A stretch of 13,163 nt of DNA, taken from assembly GCA_900321145.1 (NCBI GenBank), contig ONVB01000171.1, positions 1 through 13,163 of the forward strand, read 5' to 3'. Below, piece after piece: positions 5,429 to 13,163 of the stretch. Below the pieces are notes generated by a model that saw only the letters and a program-made list of their open reading frames with translations, had not been told where the DNA came from and did no database searches. Position 1 is the stretch's first letter; each line of letters opens with the position of its first letter. The DNA comes from an uncultured Eubacteriales bacterium. Lineage in GTDB: Bacteria; Bacillota; Clostridia; Lachnospirales; Lachnospiraceae. The position numbers were made by a program, and so were the translations under genes.

Positions 5429-8400
5429 CTAAAACAATGTCAGCTGTTCAGCTACCTCGATCTGTGCCGCCACGATATTCTCCGGTTCTGAGCCTCGTAC
5501 ATGTTCGGCTTTCACATACTCGCGTCCTGTTCCCGCGCTTACGGGAATACCATTTAATACATATATATTGTTGAACCTGCTGTATATGGAATCACCGGAC
5601 AATCCCGACAGGCATATAAGCTGCGTGTTATTCTTCTTGGCCATCTCCCACATAGGTTTCAGCAGATGGTCGGAATAAGTTATACCGAAGGGATTATCCA
5701 TGATCATAACCTTGCTCTCGTTCCTCTCTGCGAAAATATCCGAATCATCCTTTCTTATGTAATGAAGCAAACATGAAAGTATGATAAACGTAGACACAAA
5801 CCCTTCGCCTCCGGAGTTCTTTGATACCTCCGACCATAAGATAGGATACTCTCTTTGACCTTCTATCTTATAAAGCTTTATCTGCACATTTGCAAGCCCC
5901 ACTATCGTATCATACAGCGTCTTTGTGTTCAGTTTGGTTCCGAAATACTCTGCGGCGTTTTCCCCTTTCCTGAAAGCCTCCACTCCACGAAGCGTAAGCT
6001 CATCAAAGAATTCCCTGAGCCGTATATTATACAATTCTTCATTTGATAACCAGTCAGGAATCCTTATATCAAGCATTTTCAGGTTTCTGTCCCTGACCTT
6101 TATGGTAGAGTTATTATCTATCTTTGACAGCTCTGTATGTACAGACTTTATATACTCCGCAAGCTCTCCGACTATACTTGCCCTCTCTTTGTCGATCAAC
6201 TTTAAGTCCACCTCTATCTTCCTCATAAGCTCGTCGTAGGCAATTATGGTAGTATCTATCTGTCTTAGTACCTCATCGGGTCTTCCGGACAATTCAAGCA
6301 TGGAAAGAAGAGGCTTTCTGTAGTAATCATCTCGAAGCTCTTCCTTTTCCATTACGGTTCTTATACATTTTTCAAGCTGCTCTTTATAGTCCTTGAGCTT
6401 ATCCCTGGATGCATTCAGATCCCTTATATATGCCCCTTTCTCTCTGTCAAGCTGTTCCTTGCTCATATAATCTATGTTGCCGTCATAGGTAAAGCCTTCA
6501 GTATTTTCAAAATGATCATATTCGGCAAGTCCGGATAAAACAGCAGCGTAAATCTGTTCCCTCTCCTTGAACTTCTCTGCAAGCTCACGCAATTTGCCTA
6601 TATCATATATCAGCTGTTTTATCTCTTCCTCATAATTCCTCGGAACTATGTCCTCATCTGGTACAGGCTCTGTCTTCGCACATTCCTTTTCCATTTCCGC
6701 CAGTGCATTTTCAATATCCTTGCCTTTAAGCTTAATGGATATCTTCAGCTCCGACATACTATCCTTAAAATCGGATTCCTTATCTCTGAGCTTCTTTTCA
6801 GCCTGCTCGGCTTCACTCTCTTTATCCTCGTCATATCTTATCGCATCGAGTGCTTCTTCAAGCTCTTCCGAAGTCCTGTCATACTCCTTTTCAAGCCTTT
6901 TCCTCTTTGTGTCATATTCCTTTTTGGCTCCCTGACACCTTTCGGCCTGCTTCTCGAGATCCTTTTCGAGATTCTCTATATCTTTTCCTATCTCCTCCGT
7001 AAGAGCCCTGTATTCGGCCTCATAGTTGTCTATCCTCTTTCTGTCCTTATCGCTTAGTTCAACCGTATCTGACCTGTCGCTGTATATCCTGTATATATCA
7101 AGACGTTTACGGATATTCTCCGACTCCCGCTTAAGATCATCTATCCTACGTTCTGTCTTTGAGTACTCGTCTCTTAAGCTTTCCTGCTTTTCTTCCGCTT
7201 CCTCGGCCTCATTTATCAATTTGGCAATATCCTTTTTTATCCTTTCAAGTTCCTTAAGACCTGATACGTAAGACTCATAGCAGGCTCTGAGTTCAACCAA
7301 CGCTTCTCCTCTTTCCTTTTGAAGCTCAAGCTTTTTTTCCAGCAAGTCAAGCTCTCTGTCTATGCCCGAAAGCTCTTCGCTTAAGCCGGCTTTTTCTCCG
7401 CCTATCTCTGATATCAGTCCGGTCAGCTCATTCTCCTTAGCCTTGTACTCCTCTATCTTCTTCTGTGTTCCTTCGTAAATATCTCTGCTGAAATGCTGAT
7501 TCCTTATCACTCCGAGACGATTGTTGTAATCTGTTATCTCAGTCTTTCTGATCTCGAGCTTTCCTTCTATCTCTCCGATCCGATTCTCCTTTGTTAACAG
7601 AAGTTTGCTCAACATCTCTTCATCCATGAGCTTTTCGTTGAATCTCACATAGAAGCTCACTCCGTCAAGCTCCACGCTTCCCCCCGCTACCTTATATTCG
7701 CCTTTCTCTATATCATCTCTTAAGATAACAGGCACGGGAAATGAGCTGTAGAGCTTGTCATCAAGATTTTTTAGCTCCGCGTACTCACTTGCGGTCATAA
7801 TAAGAGCATATGGCAGAAACGGATTCTTACGCACAAGCTCTGCATTTGCCTTAAAACTCCTTCTGTTTTTTCTAAGCCAGGCAAGTCCCTGCATCTCGCT
7901 GATGCCCGCAGAAGTAAGCGCCTTTTTCATACTCTCGGGCAGCTCATATATCTTTCCCGTTCTGAGCGCTTCGTTTTCCTTCTTTTCCTTCGTAAGCTGT
8001 TCCGTAAGAGTATTCTTTATCGCCTCTATCTCTGTTATCTTATCTGTCAGCTTTGCCTCTATCACATCCGTGGAATAAAGCATATCCTCGCCCAGATCTA
8101 TATACTTCATTATGGCAAGCCTGTCTGCTTTTTCCTTATCAAGCTTCTCAAGCTCTTTTTCTTCAGCCTCTCTCTTATTTATACAATTAAGCTTATCTTC
8201 CCTTGCCTGTCTTTCTTCGCTTTCGAGTCTGTTCTTCTTATTCTCGAGAGAAAGCTTTTTTTCTCTCCCTGTTTTCAGTTCTCTTTCATGATCCAGTACA
8301 ATGTCCCGACAGCTCTGCTCCTCAACAGCCAGGAGTCCTTCTTCATATCTTCCGAATATATTTCTTGCCAGCCCGGCTGCATAACGCTTATTATACCCGT

Positions 8401-9889
8401 CTTCCTTCTCCGAATATGCATCGGATGCGGAGGTAAGCTCCCCCTGTTTTCTGAAAAGATCATTCTTTTCTTTCTCTAAATCTTTTTTCCTTACCTTCAA
8501 CAGGTCTATGGCTTCCGCCCTTTCCTTGTTTTCGTTTCTGAACTCATCCGTCTTATCTTCGATTTCGGTGTTCTTATCATCATAGTAAGCAAAAAGCATA
8601 CCACCAAGCTCTTCCCGTCTCGGCTTGGTATCCTCACCCTCTTTTTGCTTTGCCTTAAGCTTTTCGTTGATATCGTTCCATTCCCTGTTTTCAAGCTTGT
8701 ATTTATCATACAGCTTCCTTAAGCCGAAAAGCTCTTTTTTTTCTCCTGCTGCCTTTATCTTAGCTTTGTTTTCATTATATGCCTTTTCAAGCACTTCATA
8801 TTCTTCTTCAAGCTCTCTTTGTCTGTCTTTGTGCTGCTTGATCTCATATGAATACTTTTCATGCTTTACGGAATTGAGCTTCTCACCGGCCTGTTCCGTA
8901 TGCTCGGTATTTTCTTCTATCTTTTCCTTCTTTATCTCATACTCGCGCAGGACTGCTTTGCTGAAAACCGCGATCACCGATTTAAGCTTCTGCTCTTCCG
9001 TTTCTTCGCGCTTAAACCCTTCTGCCACTGCTTTGACTGTATCGGCCGCACCTTCCCCGCTTCCGACAACAAGCTCTCTGAACAGCTCTATATTCTTTTT
9101 TCTCTTTATCTTATCTTCGTTTTCATAATACTGTCTTACATAGTTTCCGGTAATCTTCTCAAATTCCTTTACGCGGCTGCCTTCCTTATCCAGCTTCTTT
9201 TCAACGGATTCCAAAAGCCATTTCTCCGTAAGGCTCTTCTCATCTTTACAATCGGAAAAAAGCTCGGAAAGTCCGCCCTCCTTCGCGTTTATCTTCTTGA
9301 TTATATCCTCCCACTCCCTGTAATCTATGCGATATTCGGCAAGCTTATCAAAGTATTGTCTTTGCTGGAACTGATTGTTCATATCATAGCTGAAGAAAAC
9401 CATATCGCGGTTTCTCTTATAATCATCAAACATCTGCTTTGAAGCCGCGTACCCCTTCACCTTCATTGACTTTGATGTCTTCTCCACGACCGGAAGATTG
9501 TGGATATCATTTATGCATGGCGAATCATACTCACTTATGATACCCGTTATGTCAAGGGATTCCTGTCCTTCACCCTCCTCGTTCTGACTATGCCTTACCA
9601 TAAAGCCGTTCATCATGTGTCCCCGACCGCCATCTAAACTCCATTCGATCAGTATAAACGACGGAGTAGCCGTAGTGAAGAATTCATCAAATGTTCTGTC
9701 CTTGGTATTACGATAGCGCTTATGCACGAAGGGCGCTGTCATTATCTGCACCAAAACAGTCTTTCCTCCTCCGTTTTTAAGCGAGATGAGTGTACTCTCT
9801 CCGTTAAAATGCAATGTCTCGTCATTTATTCTGATGGAGTTATTGTTATAGTTTATATTTATCAGCCTTACAGCATTAATCCTGCCCAT
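5429..9889 (-). CDS. jetC: Wadjet SMC/MukB-like ATPase JetC
   Basis: This is the motor subunit of a Wadjet (JET) plasmid-defence complex, expected to dimerise, bind JetA and JetB, and extrude DNA loops using ATP. At 1486 residues it has the SMC plan: an N-terminal head half with Walker A SLKNGGGKT (36-44), a long coiled-coil arm (about 255-640, dense in E/K/R), a globular hinge-like region (about 645-765, GKIYELPESMKK to VSFYVRF), a returning coiled coil (about 770-1255), and a C-terminal head half with ABC signature NSGGEG (1358-1363) and Walker B KVMIMDNPFG (1393-1402). The residue after the Walker B Asp is Asn (1399), not Glu. The protein ends in EQLTLF, a match to the sliding-clamp-binding consensus QLxLF. 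ATG 9889 overlaps jetB by 14 nt, with GGGAG 9 nt upstream at 9899-9903. Last gene of the operon. MukB or Rad50-like proteins are the alternatives; the neighbours decide for JetC. Confidence 0.93.
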   Translation of the reverse strand: MGRINAVRLININYNNNSIRINDETLHFNGESTLISLKNGGGKTVLVQIMTAPFVHKRYRNTKDRTFDEFFTTATPSFILIEWSLDGGRGHMMNGFMVRHSQNEEGEGQESLDITGIISEYDSPCINDIHNLPVVEKTSKSMKVKGYAASKQMFDDYKRNRDMVFFSYDMNNQFQQRQYFDKLAEYRIDYREWEDIIKKINAKEGGLSELFSDCKDEKSLTEKWLLESVEKKLDKEGSRVKEFEKITGNYVRQYYENEDKIKRKKNIELFRELVVGSGEGAADTVKAVAEGFKREETEEQKLKSVIAVFSKAVLREYEIKKEKIEENTEHTEQAGEKLNSVKHEKYSYEIKQHKDRQRELEEEYEVLEKAYNENKAKIKAAGEKKELFGLRKLYDKYKLENREWNDINEKLKAKQKEGEDTKPRREELGGMLFAYYDDKNTEIEDKTDEFRNENKERAEAIDLLKVRKKDLEKEKNDLFRKQGELTSASDAYSEKEDGYNKRYAAGLARNIFGRYEEGLLAVEEQSCRDIVLDHERELKTGREKKLSLENKKNRLESEERQAREDKLNCINKREAEEKELEKLDKEKADRLAIMKYIDLGEDMLYSTDVIEAKLTDKITEIEAIKNTLTEQLTKEKKENEALRTGKIYELPESMKKALTSAGISEMQGLAWLRKNRRSFKANAELVRKNPFLPYALIMTASEYAELKNLDDKLYSSFPVPVILRDDIEKGEYKVAGGSVELDGVSFYVRFNEKLMDEEMLSKLLLTKENRIGEIEGKLEIRKTEITDYNNRLGVIRNQHFSRDIYEGTQKKIEEYKAKENELTGLISEIGGEKAGLSEELSGIDRELDLLEKKLELQKERGEALVELRACYESYVSGLKELERIKKDIAKLINEAEEAEEKQESLRDEYSKTERRIDDLKRESENIRKRLDIYRIYSDRSDTVELSDKDRKRIDNYEAEYRALTEEIGKDIENLEKDLEKQAERCQGAKKEYDTKRKRLEKEYDRTSEELEEALDAIRYDEDKESEAEQAEKKLRDKESDFKDSMSELKISIKLKGKDIENALAEMEKECAKTEPVPDEDIVPRNYEEEIKQLIYDIGKLRELAEKFKEREQIYAAVLSGLAEYDHFENTEGFTYDGNIDYMSKEQLDREKGAYIRDLNASRDKLKDYKEQLEKCIRTVMEKEELRDDYYRKPLLSMLELSGRPDEVLRQIDTTIIAYDELMRKIEVDLKLIDKERASIVGELAEYIKSVHTELSKIDNNSTIKVRDRNLKMLDIRIPDWLSNEELYNIRLREFFDELTLRGVEAFRKGENAAEYFGTKLNTKTLYDTIVGLANVQIKLYKIEGQREYPILWSEVSKNSGGEGFVSTFIILSCLLHYIRKDDSDIFAERNESKVMIMDNPFGITYSDHLLKPMWEMAKKNNTQLICLSGLSGDSIYSRFNNIYVLNGIPVSAGTGREYVKAEHVRGSEPENIVAAQIEVAEQLTLF

Positions 9890-10598
9890 CTTTTCTCACT
9901 CCCAATACCTTAGATATCCTGTCATAATTTTTATCGTTAAGTATATTCCAATCCATAAAATTATCGAATTTCTTTGTCGTAAGTATCATTTCATCCGAAA
10001 CCACATACTCAATCAATCCCTGTTTCTCGAGGAACAGCAGGATATGATGGATAAAACCCTCTTTCGTAGTCTTTTGCTTTTTCCCGCTTTCATCAAGCTT
10101 AAGAGCCTCATAAGCTTCCCGCATATCCGAAAATGCAATTCCCTCCTCATCCTGTTCTTCCTCGGAGAGTCTCTCTGCTCCTTCCTTAAGCCTCTCTGAC
10201 ACACTGTTCATCAGATCTCCTACTCTAAGGTAATCCCTTGTCTTGGAACTGTTTCCCTGCCCGTCATAAAACTCTGTCATTATGACCAGTATTACAAACT
10301 GCGACAGGTAGTAGTCTCTGTCTAACGCATTAGACTTACATAATCTGTCCTTCAATTCGCTCTTTGAGAATCCCAAAAAGTAGTTTCCCTGATTCGGTAT
10401 AAGATAGATGACGTTGCCGTACCGCTCCACCATACAGTCCGCCACCTCTCCCTGGGACTTGACAAGATGCTGGACATCCTCACTTTCAAAGTAAGCCCTG
10501 TAAAGCCTCGGCTCCGACTCTTCTCTTAATTCATGACGCTTAAGCAGGTAGTAAAATATCTCCTGACCGGTTCTTATATCATTATATTCAAATGCCAT
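9876..10598 (-). CDS. jetB: Wadjet MukE-like accessory subunit JetB (DUF6063-like)
   Basis: This 240-residue soluble protein is expected to be the kleisin-bound, MukE-like winged-helix subunit of the Wadjet SMC complex. Visible features are the YGNVIYLIPNQGNYFLGFSK segment (about 60-79), followed by a helical region with YYLSQFVILVIMTEFYDG (96-113), an acidic linker (about 143-153), and a C-terminal winged-helix-like part with GFIHHILLFLEKQGLIEY (181-198) and a short beta wing (VSDEMILTTKKFD). I recall these as DUF6063-type features. The ATG at 10598 follows the jetA stop by 1 nt, and a strong GGGAGGAG box (10606-10613, 7-nt spacing) lies inside the end of jetA. Its 3' end overlaps jetC by 14 nt. 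Translational coupling of the three subunits is likely. The subunit role rests on position between jetA and jetC and on the winged-helix pattern. Confidence 0.88.
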   Translation of the reverse strand: MAFEYNDIRTGQEIFYYLLKRHELREESEPRLYRAYFESEDVQHLVKSQGEVADCMVERYGNVIYLIPNQGNYFLGFSKSELKDRLCKSNALDRDYYLSQFVILVIMTEFYDGQGNSSKTRDYLRVGDLMNSVSERLKEGAERLSEEEQDEEGIAFSDMREAYEALKLDESGKKQKTTKEGFIHHILLFLEKQGLIEYVVSDEMILTTKKFDNFMDWNILNDKNYDRISKVLGVRKDGQD

Positions 10599-10599
10599 A

Positions 10600-12213
10600 T
10601 CAGAACTCCTCCCTTCTTAAGCATATGATCTTTACATTTGAACAGCTTACTGTCTTTTTCTTTCCGTCTTCATCCTCTATATTCTCAAACCGTGCCTTTT
10701 GATCATCCTGCTTAAATACGATCAGATGCTTTACCTCTCCTTCGGGATCAAGCTTTTCCATCACGTCGAGAAATACCGTACTCAATTCAATCTGTTCGCT
10801 GCTTTCCTCTATACTGTTTTTTCTTTCCTCTTTCATCTTATCCACATCTATATGAAGCCATTTTATCAGCTCAACCATGACCTCCTTAAAACAGTCCACC
10901 GTCGGCATAAGCTTCTTATGATCCTCCGGCGGCAGCGACGTCAAATCCTTAAGCTGCACTTCCTGTCTTTTTAATGCATACCCAAGTATATAAGAAAAAC
11001 AAGTCTCATACTTTTGAAGCTTTTCCTGCTTTATCCTTTCTGTTTCCATCCGCCATTGCTCTTCATCAAGCTCGGTGTCTATATCGCTATCCTCTTCCTT
11101 TCTTTTTCTTGCGGTCCTTTGAGGAAGCAGCGCTATTCTCGGATCATATATTGACTCCGCGTCCTTACAATAAAGCGGTGATAATACTTCACCCATTTTT
11201 TCGAGCAGTCGCGGATTATCCATGATCGGCTCATATATCTCATTTCTGAGTGAGAATCTCTTGACCATGGATACTACCGACAGACTCTCAAGCTCTTTGG
11301 TGTATAGATCTTTCAGGTCAAAATGACTCAACAGTATCTTTTGATGTTCATCTATCGTTCTGCTTAAATATTCACTGATGACCTTAAGGTCGGACAGCTT
11401 CTGACTGTCCTCCGCCGAAAGCTTCTTTATGTTGAAATGCGTGTCCTCAAGCTCTTTTCTTCTCTGCTCGACTAAGTCCCTGTAGTTCTCGAATTTTATC
11501 TTGGTATCCGATATCATATCCATATTCTCATGAACTATCTCTTCGTACTGAGCAACGGAAAAATTAAGAGCATTTCTCCTTATGCTCACCATGGCATTGT
11601 CTATCTTTTTCAGATGTATCCTGATCTGATTGAAGAGTTCTTTTATGTCCTGAGCTGCGCGGTCATAGCTCTGTTTTTCCAGGTGAAGCTTAAATATGAG
11701 CTCCTGTATGGTGATCCTCAGGTTGCTTTCAACCTCAAGCGTGGAAAGAACAAGATTATACCCGTCGTCCGTAAGCGAATAAGAGGTTCTCCTCACATCA
11801 CCGCTTATATAGACTACCCTGTTCATAACATATCTTACACTCTCTTCTCTGTACTCTCCGGCCTCATAATCAAAACCGTTAAAGGTCATAAGCTTTCCGT
11901 CATTTGAAAGAACGGTATTGATGATATAGTCTCCAAGCTCCTTTGCCTGATCAAAGTTCAGCGGCTTTTTATAAAACTCACTGTTGATATCGTCTATGAA
12001 CACACCTATGTCATCCAATGTACAATGATCATCCTTTAATGATTTCTCCATCACAAAAAGAAGAACAGAGAACACCATGTTTATCTGCTCTTCATCATTG
12101 TTCAGCTCATACTTATTCCAGCTAGTCTTCTGTATTATGCTTCTGACAAGATTGGCATATAAGCCGACATTCTTCATTCTTTTCGGAAATGCCTTTAAAA
12201 ATTCATACTTCAC
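10600..12213 (-). CDS. jetA: Wadjet kleisin subunit JetA (MukF-like, DUF5716-like)
   Basis: This 537-residue protein is expected to bridge the JetC heads and carry JetB. The N-terminal part (1-165) looks winged-helix, with RRTSYSLTDDGYNLVLSTLE at 141-160 as the recognition-helix and wing region. A helical middle follows (about 165-300, RAAQDIKELFNQI, QRRKELEDTHFNIKKL), then a family-like segment with HFDLKDLYTKELESLSVVSM (297-316) and FSLRNEIYEPIMDNPRLLEK (320-339), an acidic linker (372-386), and a C-terminal domain (about 390-537) that would contact a JetC head. The start is GTG at 12213, supported by GGGAG 7 nt upstream, and it overlaps the end of jetD by 11 nt; an ATG at the overlap is out of frame and closes after three codons. 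The next in-frame Met (13) would remove the conserved-looking beginning MKYEFLKAFPKRM. Confidence 0.88.
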   Translation of the reverse strand: MKYEFLKAFPKRMKNVGLYANLVRSIIQKTSWNKYELNNDEEQINMVFSVLLFVMEKSLKDDHCTLDDIGVFIDDINSEFYKKPLNFDQAKELGDYIINTVLSNDGKLMTFNGFDYEAGEYREESVRYVMNRVVYISGDVRRTSYSLTDDGYNLVLSTLEVESNLRITIQELIFKLHLEKQSYDRAAQDIKELFNQIRIHLKKIDNAMVSIRRNALNFSVAQYEEIVHENMDMISDTKIKFENYRDLVEQRRKELEDTHFNIKKLSAEDSQKLSDLKVISEYLSRTIDEHQKILLSHFDLKDLYTKELESLSVVSMVKRFSLRNEIYEPIMDNPRLLEKMGEVLSPLYCKDAESIYDPRIALLPQRTARKRKEEDSDIDTELDEEQWRMETERIKQEKLQKYETCFSYILGYALKRQEVQLKDLTSLPPEDHKKLMPTVDCFKEVMVELIKWLHIDVDKMKEERKNSIEESSEQIELSTVFLDVMEKLDPEGEVKHLIVFKQDDQKARFENIEDEDGKKKTVSCSNVKIICLRREEF

Positions 12214-13163
12214 CGTATTTCTCCCGTGTCCCGTAATCTGCCTCGGATAGGATCTCCTGAGGTATATATAACCCGGCTTTAAGCAGTGAACAAAGCCGGG
12301 TTTGCCTTTGTGGCGTAAAGTTCTCTAAAAATAAGCTTATATCGTATGCTCTCTGTTCCTTCATCGGAGGCAGTCTGTCCATACTGTCCGCTTTATCTAT
12401 CATCGCATTGTAAAGCGCCATACAAGGTTTTATGTGATTGCCTAATCTCTCATATATAGCTATTCCTTCATAGTCGAGATCCCCGGCATAGAGAATTACA
12501 TTTTGCGGATCCTTCATATAAGGTTCCGCAGACACATCAAACTCTGTCATTGCCTTTTCTATACGCTTTCCCCCACCGTAAATGATCGTTCCGACAGGTA
12601 CGCCGCACACAGCTTCTGTTCCGCCGATCAGCATCCTTCTTATACTGTAAAACGGGTCAAGATTTTCGAGTATAAGGATATTCTGGGGAGCATTTCTTGA
12701 AGCCGAATAGTATGCAAGAGGTTCGGCTGTACGGTATATGTTCAGTTCTTCCTTTTCTATACCGCAGTGCCTTAAAAGTTCGCTTGCGCTTACTCCGTCT
12801 GAACCGACTCCCGACAGGAACTTTTCTCTCTGCCATATGTCAAAGCTTCTTTCATTTTCCGAACAGCATGCTTTAAGTCTTTCGGCATGATCAACCAGAT
12901 ACCTGCTCAATGCAAGAACATATTCCCTCTCTCTTATATATACATCAATGTGTCTAATATAGTAGTCTATCTTTATCTTCGGACAGATAACACACCTTAA
13001 TTCTTCTTCATACTCCGAAACATCTGTCTCTTCCGATACTGCCCAGTATCTTGTGTAAAGCGAGGGCTTCTTCCCGTTCTTGGGTGAATTCTTTATCGGA
13101 CGTATGGAATCCTTCTCGATAAGCTTCATAATGTAATCCGCTTCTTCACTGTATGAAGCAAAG
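12203..13163 (-). CDS. jetD: Wadjet toprim nuclease JetD (DUF2220-like), 5' end outside window
   Basis: This is the nuclease that, in characterised Wadjet systems, cleaves circular plasmid DNA when the JetABC motor stalls on it. Toprim signatures are clear: NILILENLDPF, with the catalytic Glu at residue 155 counted from the internal Met at 13129, and VILYAGDLDYEGIAIYERL with the DxD aspartates 217 and 219. GTIIYGGGKRI lies between them. The N-terminal portion (RPIKNSPKNGKKPSLYTRYW, then helical) fits the DNA-binding arm of the family. The reading frame stays open upstream of the Met at 13129 to the window edge (FASYSEEADYI precedes it), and that extension looks like protein, so the real start lies beyond 13163. 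First visible gene of the operon; its stop overlaps jetA. Type I JetD is longer, so this order and size fit type III-like loci. Confidence 0.9.
   Translation of the reverse strand, partial: FASYSEEADYIMKLIEKDSIRPIKNSPKNGKKPSLYTRYWAVSEETDVSEYEEELRCVICPKIKIDYYIRHIDVYIREREYVLALSRYLVDHAERLKACCSENERSFDIWQREKFLSGVGSDGVSASELLRHCGIEKEELNIYRTAEPLAYYSASRNAPQNILILENLDPFYSIRRMLIGGTEAVCGVPVGTIIYGGGKRIEKAMTEFDVSAEPYMKDPQNVILYAGDLDYEGIAIYERLGNHIKPCMALYNAMIDKADSMDRLPPMKEQRAYDISLFLENFTPQRQTRLCSLLKAGLYIPQEILSEADYGTREKYGEV
12221..12225 (-). promoter_or_regulatory. Ribosome binding site selecting the GTG start of jetA
   Basis: GGGAG lies 7 nt before the GTG at 12213-12211, inside the last codons of jetD. No comparable box precedes Met13. 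It supports a GTG start coupled to the end of jetD translation. Confidence 0.65.

Noticed and set aside
8625..9442. Plus-strand ORFs of 167 and 193 codons, rich in Ser, Leu and Phe, opposite jetC
   Set aside because: They are the reverse of Glu/Lys-rich coiled-coil codons of JetC; such shadows occur all along the gene.

Overview
The window reads like a chromosome segment of a moderate-GC Gram-positive anaerobe, most likely a Lachnospiraceae-type clostridium. The clues are a clostridial type-2 IleRS, a DUF4153 multispanning membrane protein, ChW (clostridial hydrophobic W) repeats, and the tail of a PD-(D/E)XK nuclease family transposase of a kind common in that family. This assignment is inference. 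Every intact gene lies on the minus strand, so transcription runs from high to low coordinates. The only plus-strand gene trace is a nuclease-transposase remnant.

Layout, right to left. From 13163 to 5429 is a tightly packed four-gene operon that I identify as a Wadjet (JET/MksBEFG-like) anti-plasmid SMC system, closest to the type III kind. The order is jetD (toprim nuclease, start outside the window), jetA (kleisin, MukF-like), jetB (MukE-like) and jetC (1486-residue SMC/MukB-like ATPase). The genes overlap or abut (11-nt overlap, 1-nt gap, 14-nt overlap). JetA, JetB and JetC should form a loop-extruding SMC complex, and JetD should be the nuclease that cuts small circular DNA. A stem-loop at 5364-5410 closes the operon.

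From about 5357 to 4110 is a decayed patch. It holds the plus-strand C-terminal remnant of the nuclease-transposase, two identical 38-bp repeats 75 bp apart, and the decapitated 3' end of a secreted protein (one Ig-like domain plus three ChW repeats, no start and no signal peptide). It looks like a rearrangement scar between a defence locus and core genes.

From 4068 to 1848 come a possible 12-codon leader ORF, a DUF4153 membrane protein gene, its strong terminator, and, two bases past the U-tract, a consensus sigma-70/SigA promoter (TTGACA-N17-TATAAT) with a roughly 105-nt structured leader. From 1847 to the left edge is the first 615 codons of ileS (HIGH through KMSKS); the 3' end is outside the window.

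The most useful points for follow-up are a C-terminal QLTLF sequence in JetC that matches the sliding-clamp-binding consensus, a Walker B aspartate followed by Asn instead of the usual catalytic Glu in the same protein, and the ileS leader, which lacks a recognisable T-box but contains segments that could pair with the Shine-Dalgarno sequence.
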